Assembly (NCBI RefSeq): GCF_022539315.1 | Contig: NC_066316.1 | Location: 68,869,494-68,933,493, forward strand | DNA from: Serinus canaria | Taxonomy: Eukaryota; Chordata; Aves; Passeriformes; Fringillidae | Direction of reading: 5' to 3' | Length of the DNA: 64,000 bases | Part shown: positions 27,601-42,600 of the stretch, one piece after another | Layout: each line of letters begins with the position of its first letter | Numbering within the stretch: position 1 is the first letter of the stretch | Made by a program: the position numbers and the translations under genes | Notes under the pieces: model-generated | Seen by the model: the letters and a program-made list of their open reading frames with translations, nothing else | What the model was told of the DNA's origin: nothing | The model's database searches: none

Positions 27601-30600
27601 GGGTATACATTGGTAGAGATTGTAAGGCCAAACTACGCAACTGCTAAACCCAAGTATTTGGCAGAGGGGAAAAACTCCACACAAACTAAAAATACACAAT
27701 TTGCCTTTATTTAGTTGGCATCATTCTTATTTGATGTACTGTGATACATTTTATCTTGTAGCAATTCTGCCAGGTACACTTCCTCCTCAAAAGCAAGAAA
27801 AAGGATCACCCCTAAGGCCAAAAAACTGAAAATTAATATGTAAACTTAAGCAAAGTTGCTAAAAATACAACTGAGTAAAGAAAAAATAGTAAATTATGTA
27901 ACAAAATGCAGATCTGCATCATCAAACAAAATACAAATCAACAAAAACCACAAAGCAGTATTTTTCAACTTACTTATCTCTATATATTTATACAACATAA
28001 ACTTTTCTTCTCTGGAAATTAACCAACTGCCCAACAAGTTCATAACAGAATGACTTTTTTGAAAACACAATCATTTAAAACTGTAGGATGATCTGCTCTG
28101 TTTCATTAATATTCAGAAGCCTTATAAAAAGGCAGCTTATCACCTATAACTGACAGAAGGAATGAATAAAAGAATACAGACAGCTGGCAGAGATATCACT
28201 AAATTCCACTCAAAGCACATGCCAGGTTATGATTATCCTTTATATTCCCCATAAGGCCTGAAAACTACAACTATACTAAAGCTTCTATGCTTTACCAACA
28301 CCTCACAGTGGACAGAAGATGCTGCATCTATGAGACAGCAACAAGGCACCCACAGAATGGTTTTCAATTGGATATGTATGTGGAAACATTTAGGAAAATT
28401 AGCAGTTAAGGTAATTCCACTACCCTAATTACTAACAAAGTTCTAGGAAGCCATGTATCATACTCATTCCCAACTCAGCAAATCAGGATGGTCATACATT
28501 TGTTAAAATATATAGCAATCAATTGCATATTTACTTGCAAAAATTAGTGAACGTGTAACAGTAGTGTAAGACAGCTACTCCCATTAGTTATCCTAGCTAA
28601 TAGGACTGTGAGCTGTGTATTATGACTCTGTTTCATGAGATCAGAAAAATAAACAGCAATTTTGGAAATGTTGTTCTTGTCATTCTCTGGGGTACTTAAT
28701 ACAGATGGATGTATTTCAGGTTGATACAATGACTTAATTGTATGAAAAGCACCCATACAACTATAAAGGTCACAAAATTACATCTTGATTTAAAACACTG
28801 GCTACAATACTCAGGTTATGGTAAAAAATTCTCCTGAACTTTAAAGAGTAGTGCTTAAAAAAAAACCAAGGATGGCTCTCAAGTGAGTAAAGAACCAGCA
28901 TTAAGTCTATCTGTAGTCAACACAACTACAGTAGTTACAACTCCATCTTGTTTGTGCAAAAAAGGAAAATAAGCCAATGGGAAATAATTTTCTCCCCTAA
29001 TATAAATATTTGGGTGGGGTTTTTTGGTTGTTTTGGTTTTTGTTGCTGTTGGTTTTTGGTTTTTGCTAAGATAAAGTTCCTTGTAGAATTGTCCATCATT
29101 AGTGATTGTCTTTTACTCAATTAATGTGGATAGGAAAATTAATGGTTGTTACAGTTGACAATTAAGTTAACTCTTTAGTATTTGAAATTGAACAATGTGA
29201 AATGTCATGCATGTTTATGCATTATGCTAACTGCTAATACTCTACAACACAAACATTCTTCTCCTTTACAAAAAGTTACAGTTACTGCATGGTTAAAACT
29301 CATACAGATTTGGGAACTTTGTAGAAGGATCTACTTAGCTAATCACTAGAAACAACTAGTCACTTTTAAAAAGAGGTAGAAATGGAAACAACTCTCCACT
29401 TAATTTTCTCAGACCAGCTTGTAAGAAGGTAAGAATGGCATCTTGGTAAGCGGCTCTCCTTCAAGCTGGTGGACCACATCCACAAGTTTCTGAGTTAAAA
29501 ACCGGGAAGGAATGTGCTATCATTTCCCTTCTTGTGCAGGATCTGATCTTTTCCTATCCTTAAATACATTCAAAACAGGCAATATTTTACCCCTCCTAAA
29601 CTGCCCTGTGCCCAAACACTCTCTCACTGGTTTGGACAGAGTAGAGGAGATCAGAAAACACAGGAGATTTTGAGAGTGGTGGAGGAAGGAACACTGAGTT
29701 CGAGATTCAGGAAGGGTAAGATTAAAACATTTCCTTCTTTAAGAACAAGAAAAAGTAGGGGACAAGCTGGAGTATCTCTGATTCTTGCAGTCTACAGAGT
29801 TCCTTAAAATTAAATACTATATGATATAAATACAACTGTTTTGTAAGATACTGAGATTCACTGGATTTGGGTAACACTGGTAGAATGTTTGTTTTTACCT
29901 TCTGGCGGCCTGTTAGATGTTGCCACAACGACAACCCCATTTTGGAAGAGATTTTCAAAAAGCTGCTTCAGAATCATGGCATCAGCAATGTCAGTGACCT
30001 GAGAAGACAACACATTTGTTATATCTTGCTTTCAGCTTCTGCTGCAATAGATCTGCAAGTGGCTTTGTAGCTAGGAAAATGCTTGTTAGTGAAAGCCATG
30101 TAAAAAGATTCTAATTATTGCTTGGTGAGAAAAAAATAAAAGAGATAATTAATAAGCAGTGAATGTACCACAGTCTTTCAAAACTTGCCCACTCTTTACT
30201 GCAGAACTCCAGATTTCTTTACCAGTTGCTAAATGATTCCATGTTAACTTCTATTATAAAACTACAGGTGGGAGACACAGAAAACAGACCTAAACATTTA
30301 AGAGCCTACTTAATTAGGAACAACATGAAAAAAACCAGAAGATAAAAAGAGATACACACCGGCTGTTTTACATTTCTATTACCTTTGAGGCAAAGGTTTG
30401 CAGAGGTGAATTTAAAATGGTCATGGGACTTCAGAAAATAAAGACAAGTAGCCAACTATACATAATCAGCTGCTGTTGAAAATAGAATGATATGACATAG
30501 ATACTATTGTGTGATTGTTGCAAAAAACAATTCAACAGATGGCCCATCACAAAAATAAGCAATTTCATTGTTCTTTTTAAGTGCCTTCTATTACTGTCCA

Positions 30601-33600
30601 TGAATAATCAAAAGGCAGGCAGTCACTTCCAGCACAGTCAGCCTCTTCTAACCTTCAGGCACAAAACACGAATGAAAAATAAAAATGGGTAGAACAAGTG
30701 ATACTGGGGAGGGGTAAGGAAGAAAAAATGACTACAAGATAAGCCATTAAGGAAAATTTCTTCAAGTATCTTAGTTTTAGCTTAACAAATTTGCTTTATA
30801 GTACCATGAAATAAAAGGATACAGGAACAATGCTGTAAAGAAATGCATCAAATTTTTCTGAAAAACCAGCAATTCATATTTTACAGGAGTTCACCATCTT
30901 AACGCATAAACCACCTTTATGATCACTACACTTCATTTTCCTGCAGACCCTGTGGTTATAAAGACACTTGTTGCATTTTGGCTTACCAAAACAGACCCCA
31001 GTTCTGAGGAAATAAACCAGTGGTTGCATGCTGGGAGTTATATATTCCCATTACATGAGATTGACAGATTGCTGAGCTTTCACCACCTTAGATGTGTATG
31101 CTGCGTTCTCAACACCTGTGCCACCACAGAAAGTTTTACCCACCATAATGTTTTCTTCCACTCCAGAGCCCTCCACCCCCCATAATTCTCCCATTTCTAA
31201 ATTACTTATCAGTGCAGAAAAAAAAGAAAAGGTAATACTACACCAGAAACTTATGTAAAAGACTTAGGTTCCATTTCTGGCAGCTAGTTGTGAAGCAGTA
31301 ACGTTCTTAATGAACAATACATAAACACTAGCTTCCTTCTTCCAAAGATTTTTTCTATTTTGTTCTATTAATGCCTTAATGCGCATATTTTTCCTTATAA
31401 AAAACAAACTCTTACACAATTACACATGCCTCAAATTTGCATATCTCTGCTCCCTAAGAACTGATATTAAAAAAAAATAGTAATTCACTATCCTACCATA
31501 TGCTTTAAACACTTGCTTATGTTTCACTTATCAATAATTTCTTTCTTCTGGATACTTCTCCCATTCCTAAGAACACGAGACACATAAGGAATCACAATAG
31601 ATGTGCATCTTAGAGGTAAGTGAATTTCTTGTACCACAAAGCACATCTAAAAGCCAAATTTTAAAATTCTATTATAGAAATAATTTCATTACAAACCTTT
31701 TTGTCTAGTAGTACTACAAAGCATGCTGCCTTTAGCAAAAAGGGAATAAAAGAGTAATAATGCTCACATAAAAAAACCTAATAGCATTCTCCTCTTAATG
31801 AGAACTGGTTTTTGATGCAGAGGTCCATTACAAAAAAAGGAAAACACAAAAAAGCCCCAACAATAACACACAAAAAACCCCCGCAAAAACCAACCAACCA
31901 ACCAACCAACCAACCAACCAACCAACCAACCAAAAAAAGAAAAAACAAAACACAAACCAGCAAACCTCCTGAAAGTTCCGTCAAAAAGCAAGAGCCATTT
32001 TGAGGACCAGGATGCAAATGTGAGCTCTTTTTATCTAATACACTTTAAGAACGGTAAAAAATTTCTACAAGGTAAAGCACGTAGAAGACAGTAACTAAAG
32101 GATTGTAAGTTCTCATGTTTTTTACTGTATCCAGCATTTATTGCAACTGATAACAAAAGCAAAGTCTACAAATTACCAATAAGGAGAGCCTGCTAGAGGA
32201 TAGAATGGAGAAATTTCATTAGCATTTAAGAGAAAAAAGAAAAAAAAAAGGCAAAGACACCAGACTAATAGTTAATTTACATGTTTAAGTGCCTGAGACT
32301 CAGTCAGCCACTGATTGGTACAGCTCCACGTAATGAATGACAAACATAAGCATGTATTATCAGCAATTAGTATTAGCACAAAAATAAGAGCCTAATTTTT
32401 ATTAGAGGCTTTTAATAGAATGCAGGCTAGTAAAAACTCCCTAAATTGTTAGTTCACTTTTGTAGTCCAAATGGTACCATTAGTACCTTAAGGTTAACAC
32501 TGCATCATCTCTCAGCTTCCCAAGAAGGAGGGACTCTGGTTTTATTATCAATACTAACATAGGTCACACTCCTGTAACTGTAGCCAAAATTAGAGCTTCT
32601 AACCACCTGTGTATAGTTATTTGGTCACTGCTAGCCACCCCTGTGCTCCGAAATCTCATAAATACAAATGGCTTAGTTTTAGGGTTTTTCTTCAAAATGA
32701 AGACATTTTCAGAATTGTTTAAGAGTTCTGTGATTAAAAAAGACTTTAATATTTCCAGTAAACTGTATGACAAAGATCAGTAAGACATAGCAATGCTTTA
32801 ACAACCTGACAGCCTGGGGCTCAGGCAACTGCTGACAAAATCCTGCTTCAAAATGGACAAACACAGAAGCATAGTGCTGTCATTGAGGTCCTGGCCATCA
32901 CACAGTATTTGCACAAAGAAACATTAAAACATTTTTTTTTTAATACAACAATACTTTGTAACACAGGAAATTACTTTTAAAAGAAGTACTGAAATATTTT
33001 TCTAGATCAATTAGTTAATTCTCCCCTTGCTTAATAGTTCTGTGGGCTTTGCAGGAAGATTCACTTCAGAATACTTCTGTTTTGCTTTAGCCCATTGTCA
33101 ATGAGGAAAATGCAACCTCAACAATGCTTTTGTCTTCTGAAGATCTGCATTTGGTTTCCTCTGCAAAATGAGCATTAACAATATGTTCTGCTGTCCCTGT
33201 TTAAAATATCACTCATCCATGTTTCTGTTCTTAAGATAAATGAATAATTAATTTAACTTATTCTCCTTTTTTTTTGTTCAGCAGGCATCTGAAAGCAACT
33301 TGAAGTGTTTAAAGAAAATCTCAATAGTTTTCTGATGTTGTCTCCACACACTATTATTTTGCCAAAACAACCTCACTTTTCATCTGTCAAAACAGAGAGT
33401 TGCTTTGTCCACAAGTCAGAGCAGTGTATGTTCTAAGCCTGCAGCTCTTTCCAGTTTCATTTTAATCTAGCAATCCTTTAAACACTAGTAAATCAGACTG
33501 CAGGGAAATAAAGCCATGATCTCCACTGCAGAAATGAACTGCAAACATCCCAAATTAAATACGGCTCCTTATTATTAATGCTAATTGTCTCACCATGTCA

Positions 33601-36600
33601 GCTCCTCTTCCAGTCACTGCACTACTTCATGACTACTTAAGCAGAGGGTTTCTTATCCCAAATTCGTTGCCTTCTGAAAAAATTCAGAAAGCTGGAACTC
33701 TCTTATCAGGCAAAACCTGTGTAGAGTTCCACGTTACAGAAAATCAGGCAAGAAATCCAGCCATTCAGAAATCTGTGAATGTAGAATATTAGTATATCCA
33801 AACCAAGTAGATTTTAAAAATTCACTTATTAATGCAAAGTCTTAGAAACACATTTTAAATGTATAGTTCTTGTATTAATTTCCCACTGTGACTGTTCAAC
33901 AGAACAGGTGATTTTTGCAACTGAAGTCATTGTACCTCAAGCAAGTCAGCAGGGGGAGCAGGCAATCAACTTGGGAACAAAATATACCACAGTCTCTCCC
34001 TTTAATATGAGGAAATATGACACAGTCTGTAAATGCTGCAATACTGCAACATGAAAGCAGTGAGCATTTATACAGAAAAGCAGGTATTTACACTAACACA
34101 TGGTTAAGCCATTTTCTACCATTTGAGCATTTAATGCCGTGACAAGTAACACTTCCCTCTCCAAACCTTCTCATTTCTTCATAGTTTAAGTACAATTGTC
34201 TCTGCATTTAGATTTTACACTCAGCCCAGCATAATCATATTCACAGGACAGAGCACAAATTAAATGATCGAACAGCAGCCATTGCAATGACCCTACACAT
34301 TCTGAAACCACCCCTGCTTGAAAAATGCAAAAGAAACTTAAAACAAGGACAACTGTTACTTGACCAAAAGTCCCTTCCTGGAAGCCAACCACAGAACAGT
34401 TATTTCCTCAAGTGTGCAGGTTTGCAAAATGACAGCTAGGAGACATAAACTGCTCCATTCATTTCAGAAATTTATTAATTTAACACCATAACAGACAATT
34501 TCACTTAATAGATTATTTTACTATTGGTGATTCGAGAACTAACACAGATCTGTTCATATCTTGCTCTGCATTTTCTCTCTGAATTTAAAAAAAAATCTCA
34601 GCTGGTTAAAGCTGCCAATTACCTCTAGTTTTTTATTAAACATTTTTATAAAGAATTTTACATTTAAGTTTGTGACATGCCCTTAATATTCACAAGCTGT
34701 GTAAAATCAATTAAATAATCAAGTTAGCTTGGGCAAAGATCATTTTATAAACTTATTTTTAATTTTCACATTTAATTCAATAGAAGTTTCTTTAAATCCT
34801 TAGTCACAATGAGAGTGTTTGTTGCATTATATCTACTACAAAAGCAAAGATCAGTGGCAAGCAAGCATCAGGTGGCATTGTACAGACTCAGTACAGGATG
34901 ATGGCCCCTGTCCTGAAGAATTCATGAGCCTCTAGACAAACTCTAATACCTCCTTGTATGATCAATGACCAGACTGGTAAACAAAAGCACTGTAAGGGGA
35001 CTTACACTGCTAACTTGCATCTTGTCTGCTGTGGAAAAAAACCCAAAAACCTACCATCTTCAAAACTGTAAAGTGACTTCTAGTCTTTAACTTCTACCAC
35101 TCACTACTGGCCAGTGATTCAAATGCTATATCAGCAGTAACAAGTATTGTATTTTAAGATCAAAAGTAATTTTATGAAGTTTCCCTTGAAATTAAGGAGT
35201 AATCTATGACTTCTTACCTGAAACTCATCAAAACACAGGAGAGCAGCCTCTCTGCTTATTTCCTCTGCCACAGGTGCAATTGGGTCGTATGATTTGGCCA
35301 TAAATCCTGCTTTTCTCTTTGGTAAGTTCTGCTTAAGGCGATGTATTCCTTAGATGATACAACAGAAAAGAACAAATATTTCTTATTTCTTTTTCTAAGA
35401 TAGGAAGAACAAATTATTTAGCTAACAAATAAAAAGTAAACTGGTCCAGTAAAAATAAAAAAGCTTCAAACTTAATCCAGTTTCAAGAGGCTAAAACACT
35501 TTACAACCACATCCACACAACAGTTAAAAGCTCACAGATTTTATGATTCTTATTTTGTTTAGAAGGCTGTAAAACAAATGTCAAAAACATCTTGAACGCT
35601 ATGCATCTAAACTCTATCTTCTATAAACTCATACAAATTGCAGTTTTATCTTGTTCTGAAGGTACTCTTAGAATGTATTTAGCTCAAAGAAAGCAGACCA
35701 AGCAATGCAGTTATACTTCAGCACATGAAGATGATAATGGCATAAGGTAAGATTATTAAATCCATACTTTACTGTTTCATGGATTGTATTGCATCTGACT
35801 ATAAACATAGATTCAGAAAAAAAAAAGGATCCTGCAGAATTTGTTAAGATTATGCACAAATGACAAGAAATGGAAACAGAAAATATCAAGTGACCCAGCA
35901 ATGATTGAAAAGTGAGCACTAAAAAGTGGCTCGTGTTATTTACACCAGTGAAAGCTTCCCAAGAAAAATGTCACAACACTTGCAAAATGCAGCAAGAGTT
36001 AACAATTTAACAGTATTTTAAGGTGATAGAATTTAGAAACAGAAGCAAGTTGTAAAATCTCTAGAACAGCACTCCTATCAAAACAAAGCACCTTATTCAG
36101 CTGATCAGAAAATTATCTGAGACTTAGGATGTACTTCTTTCTATTGCTTTTTTCCTCTAAATTACTGACAGTTATTACTAAGTTATTCAACCAGAATAGT
36201 CCCCATTTTCCTTGGCATTTATATCTGATTTAGTTATTGCTTACCCAAAATACAGAGTAAGTTTAACCTTTACATTTTCAGTTTTAGCAATTGCCTTCTT
36301 CAGATTTCAGGTAAGCTAACTGGCACCTGGAAAACATTTAGTTAAGGATTTCATTCTAAGCAATATACTCAAGTTATACATACAACCAGGTATGTATATT
36401 TTTCTTTCAGAAAAGATACTTGAGAAATAATATGCAATTAATATCTATGCTGGTATGATAAACAATGCTATCATGCATTAACTTTTCTCCTATTTTGTTT
36501 GCTTTTCTTAATGCTTAAACATTTAAATAAAATTGCAGTGATTAATATGAATATGAGACAGACTTTTTAATAGATACTGCATCTTATAAAATTCTTGTCA

Positions 36601-39600
36601 ATACCTGTGTCTGCACTTACTCTGGTGAACATCCAACATGAAGCCATGAAAATGGACTCTCTTTTTCTTTTCTACTTCTAAGTGAGAATAGAACATGTCC
36701 ATCACCATTGTCTTTCCTGTGCCTTCAAGTAAGAACAATAAAAAATCTCTCAACAGGTAGTTAATTTAAGAGTAGTATGTACTGATTACAGTAATGACTG
36801 TTTGTCAGCTTGGCCCTAATGAAACTCTAATTTTCCACAGGGTAAGTACAAGACCAGACTGCTGTGAGGAACAGTTATGTTTCCTGTTCAAAAACTTGGA
36901 AGAACTAGATTTTTACTTTTCTGTTTTAAAATACAGACGTGGCCCAAAGGTTGCACAAATTACTCCCCATACACCCATAAAACATGTTAGTATTTCATTT
37001 GGAAAGCAAGTATGTTTTCATGCTGCACTGTTACAATTAGAATTTATGAACTCTCTCCCACAATTAGTTTCCAAATTCTTAAATTGCATTCTTAGATATT
37101 AGAGAATAGGTAACACTGAAAACAACTACACATAGTAATGTGGTCCAATCAAACAGCTTCCAGCACTGAGAGTGTAATTATATTAAATAACATCCTGATG
37201 TTATACCCAGTAAGATTCATTAAACCAATAAAACTACATAAACATACAGCTTTCAGACACTTCAGAATTCGAATAGACATGAATTTAGAAAAAATTCTAT
37301 TGGATGCAAATGATACTTACCAACATCTCCATAGACATAAAGACCTTTTGGGGGGTTGGTTTTGGCAAAGAGCTGCAAGTCAAGAGAAAAGAGTAAATAT
37401 AGATATGGGGTAAAATAAAAGCAAGCACATGGCTGTGATAAAGTAAGAAAGAAGCTACACTTAACCACAACAGTAGCACTAGGCAGCAAAGTGTAACCTT
37501 GACTCAGAAAATCAGTACTGCAAAGCCCATGAACATTGTACATCCTATTCTCTCAGCTTTGAATATTAAACCCAAAATTATCTCTGGTTTAAACATTATT
37601 AAAATCAATAGAGTCACAGTAAAAACATGTATCTATATGCACATGCATGTGTCTGTATATGTATAAATATATAAACATATAAAAACATACTTTCAAAATA
37701 TGACTTTTATTAAGTATTTTTTCAAGTGAGTTACTTTCATCTGGAATGAATATTACTTAAAAATTTTAAATTTGTTATTATTCTTCAGGACATATGTTAT
37801 GACACCTGATACCTATTTTACTCAAGTATATATTTTTATGCAAAAACTTCCAGTAATGCTAAGACTTTCAATTTCCCCCAGTACTGTGCACAGCCACTTT
37901 CAAGTATAATTCAAAAAAGAAACAGTTTCTAAAAAAACTGAAAATCTTAACAAAATTCTATCAAATCCATGAAACTGAATTAACATCCACAAAACACATT
38001 GCAGAAGAGTATTTGCTTATTTTAAAGTGCTCCACTTTCAGAGCTCTATGGGCTGAGCCAACACAGAAGAAAATTAAAACTGCAACCCTGCGGTGTCATT
38101 TGGAGCAGGGTAATTGCTAAACAACTTGAATCTAAAGCACTTTTTCAAAATACAGTGCTGTGGTAAAGAAATAGAGGAGTCAGTACAAAACACTAATTAA
38201 ATATAAAAGAAAATGCATGACCAAAAAGTAGGAGGTAATATCTCGGGTCTACAGTACCAGCTCACTCAGAAAACATGCAAGTATGGCTCTTACACAAGAG
38301 CTCCTTTTAGATTTAATTTAGGTCTCTATTAATAGGGTAATCAAAAATTTGTATCATCAATCTGTGGCTGCAAAGGGTTTCAGATGTTTGGAAACTATTC
38401 CATTAATTGACAAGGCTGCAGCTATTTGCTAGTACTTTGAAAGCATTGTAAGACAATTTAATTGTTGAATATTTTTCAATTCAAGCATGTACTTTTTAAA
38501 GAGCTTGTGTTCAATAAAATTACTGATGCTTAAAGTTACAGGAGAAAAGAAGAAACAGACAAAAATCCAACTGAGACATTTTCAAAAGAATTTCTTTGGA
38601 TTTAGTTTTAGACTACCAACAAACATTTTAACAATATAATAGACTATCATATTCAATTTATTATACAGAAAGGCTGCGTTAACGTGATTTGCAGTTTCAC
38701 AAGAAGCGGCACAAAGCCAGAAAAACAAATCAATGTGTAGAGTACAGCTTAATGCCTACATTTTTGTACCAATATTTTCATTGCAAAGCTTTTATTAATT
38801 ACAGTTAACTACTTTAATATTTGTCTTTTTATGCATACTTATTTCCAGATAACATGTTACAGAAAAAGGGACTTTGGGTTTGACTAAAGGAAAAAATATA
38901 ATGGCATGGGGTCCATAAAAATTGATTTAAAAATTTAAATTTGATTCCCTTTGAAGACAGCAATTTTTGAGCAATATCTGATTCCTAAAAAGGATGGATA
39001 CTGTGGCAGATCCAAACATATTTGTTGATCATCTCTAAAAACAAATCAAATGTCAGAAAACCTTTTTTCCTGTTTCAGCAATTAAAGAAGTTTGTAGAAA
39101 ATATTTTACATATAATTCTAAACATCACACTATTGATAGCTTTAGGATAATGACTTCCTCATTCCTATCAGATATTCTACAACTCTAAGAATTTGTTTTT
39201 ATATTCTTTGGTTGTTCTGGTTTGTCTTTTTTGTCTTAACATGCATATTATTTCAAAAAGTAAAACTTAATAAGTAGATTTTTTTTTTTTTAATACTGAA
39301 AACTCAGATATCCCATCAGTTTCAAGCTATTTTGCATGATCCTAAAATGTATTTTTTTCTTTTTGTTTTAGTTATTCAAATGCATCATCTGAAGCCTGGA
39401 AACTGTCTAAGAAAAAAGGAAATCTCAACTAGGATTGCTGATAAAATCCCATCACCATTGAATTCAATTATCATAGCAAGTAGTCAGTCAGGTATGTGGG
39501 GGCAAAGTAAGAATACTGATCTTGGTTCTATGCAAACATACACTCTGCAAGAAGGAGGGAGGAGATCTAATGCAGAAGATCCTCCAGTCACCCTAAAATA

Positions 39601-42600
39601 AGGATATTCTACTTTATTTCAGGCAGGAAAGGGAGAAAAGTAGGAAATGTAGGAAGACAAACTAAATTAATGATTTCTCCTTGCTCATTTCCATATCATC
39701 CTGAGGTACATTTGGGGTCTCAGCATAACAACGTTAAATTTGTTGACAATATGTTTTCTTTGGCAACAGTGGTAAGATTTAAGGATGTTAAAGTTAATAT
39801 TTAAAAGGTACTAACCCAAAGATATTAAGTCATAGACAAAATTTGAGTTTGAAGGGGAGAATATCTTTAGTAACATGAAATGTCTCCCCACCTTCTCCCC
39901 TGCTCAGACACCAGAAGAAAGCAACTAATTTCCTGGCAGTATTTACAGGCTGACTGGAAAAACTTATAAGTGCAAATGCATGTCAATACTAAGATGGTTA
40001 ATTAAAATATGCAAAATTCAAGACAAGTCTCCCAACAGCAGAATCTTTTTAAAATCCTAACAAAACTGCCTCTTTCTCCCACTCTTTCAAGACTCCTTTT
40101 TGGCTGAAGACATTTTCAAGGTCTTGAATGGTGTTTACTATTGTTCATACCTCTTTTCAAAACATGACCTCACTTATAATTGAGCTTATTTCAAGTCATT
40201 AGTACAGCAACTCAACAACTCTTAAGATGTCCCAATTGGTATTATTTTGAAAAGCTGGAGATCTGAAATGTCTATGCAAACTCTTACGGCCTTGAACTTC
40301 AATTCAGAGGATCTCAAAATATCTCAACATACAAGACCATGCTTTCACCAAGTTGAAGATCAAAGTCCTTGTTCAAATTTGAGGAGTAATTTTAAAAACA
40401 GAAGCCTACTTGGTTGGCAGCAAGACTAATTGTTTTTTCCCCTGAGATTCATTCTAAGCTCATGTCCCAAAAAACCTACAACATAACAAAATAGAGTTTT
40501 ATTTACCATGAAGCAAATGGCGTCTGGTGTGTCTGTGTGCCCCAGACTACTCATTTCAAAAAGGTTTGGCCTGTGAGGTAACACAAGTGTTCTGGGTAAA
40601 AAAAAACCTGAAAGGCCTCTATTGTACCTGATATAAATATTTGCTCCCTAATCCTACTTTTACCACAGTTTAGTGAATAAAACTATTTAGAGAAAAAGTG
40701 ACAAAAGAAGAACCAAGCTAAAACCAAAGCAGACCATTCCTGTAATGGTTCAGCAGTGCAAGAAGTTTCTGTTTCTGGACTAGTTTCTGCTATTTTGGAA
40801 GAGGCTTCTGCAATTCTATCACAGAAGAAATCAAGCAATAAAATAAGGAATATCAGACTATAGAAAAGGCTGGTAGAGAGATGTTTCTCTTCCACCGCCC
40901 CTTTTTCTTCACCACAACCTCTCAACCACTTCCCTTCAATAACAGAGCCAGAAAAAGGAGCACACTTGAAATGCCAAGCATCACTTTTTTTTTATTTTGA
41001 AAAAGCTGCCAGTAAATTAATTTCTTCTCAGAACAGGAGATTTCATACTAAAAGTGGGCTATTCAAGTTTCTAGAAACCTCCTGAAAAAGCAAGAAGTCC
41101 ACTTACAAAATACTAAGTATAACTGATAAAGTATTTTATTTTTTCAAACTATATCCTTAATTAGTTTAAAAGACACCAATTTGTTTAATTTACATCTATT
41201 AAAACTCACCAAGTACAAAACAGAAAGGAAATCCAATGGTTTTATTACACAAACACAACAGTATTCAGTTACAAAGTATCTGGTCTCCATGAAAGGAGAC
41301 TGCCAACAAGCTACTCAACAAATATAGGATTTACCTGCATCGTTAGTATTTCCTGGAGAAGCTTTCTACTGGTCAGAATGAATTCCACCCATAAATCTAC
41401 ACAAACCCTATTCAACCAGGCCAACTCCAGACAGCAGTACTCAGCACCAGCTCTTCTTGGAATGAAAAGCTTTAGCTCTAACTGAACCAAGTCTGCAGCA
41501 GCATCGCTACACTGAGAGTCCATAACAAAAAACCAAGTACATTGCTTACTCAGGAAACCCCTCAACAGATGCAAACACATGATAAGCACATGATTTGACA
41601 ACTACCTAGTCACATTTGTGACTTATTCTGGGGAAACCTTCATTAAGATGGTGATTACAACTTTGCTGAAGCAAAACCTGGCCTGCACTAGAATTTAAAT
41701 TATCATCTGTTTGGCTTCATTTTATCTCATAAGGAGCTCTGTTTGAACTGGCAAATTGCTTCCTCAAATATAGAAGAAGAGGAACAAAGCTGTTGTGACT
41801 TCTTCTCCCTGAATCATGATTTCATTTAATTACATAAGCTAGCAGACTTTGACAGATTTATGCAGAAGTCAATGCTCTCCTCCTTTGCTGAGGTTTTGAT
41901 GTATGGCATGGCACTATAGTGCTCAACCTGTTACCAATCTTAAGATTTCCATAGAAATATCAAACTCCAGAAGAAAAACCTCAAACTGCAATTACACTTA
42001 CCCCTGTAGCAAGTAGTTCTTCAGCTGCTTCTCACTGACTCACTAGTTCATCAGTGAGCCATACAACAATTTTCAAAAGCTGGTTTAAAATTAAAGCAAT
42101 GTTAAATGAAGAACTGGAATGCTTTAAAGGAAGTAGTGAAAAAACACACTCTCAGGTAAAAAATGGCATTTAAGTAAGAAAGTGTTAGTCTGGCTTTACT
42201 GCAATTAGCTCTGTTACGTAGGGATATAGCAGCATCATATTTCCTAAATAGAGTAAGGTTGGTATTTGTTCTCTGCAATACAGGCTTTCTTCCCTATTCA
42301 CACTTCCCAATCAAAGAATCAGTAAATAACAAACCCACATAATGCTTGATCTACAAAGCCATGACACCTGCTGTAACAACTAACAATGATTTGGGGCACT
42401 CCAGTTAACACAAGTCAGCTCTCAAAATTATTCTCCAGGGCAGTGCTTTTAGAACTTAATATCCATATGTCCACAACTTCTTGCCAGAAAAGATCAAAAT
42501 ATTCTAGCCTACTGATCCTCAGGTTTGGCAGTAAAGGCAACGCCTTCATCATAACAATTTCTTCTCAGGCTTTGGCTCCCCTTATCTCATGCTAGATCAT

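Noticed and set aside
31764..32017. [13 protein letters not shown] repeat protein
   Set aside because: Direct translation of the TTGG microsatellite, not a gene.
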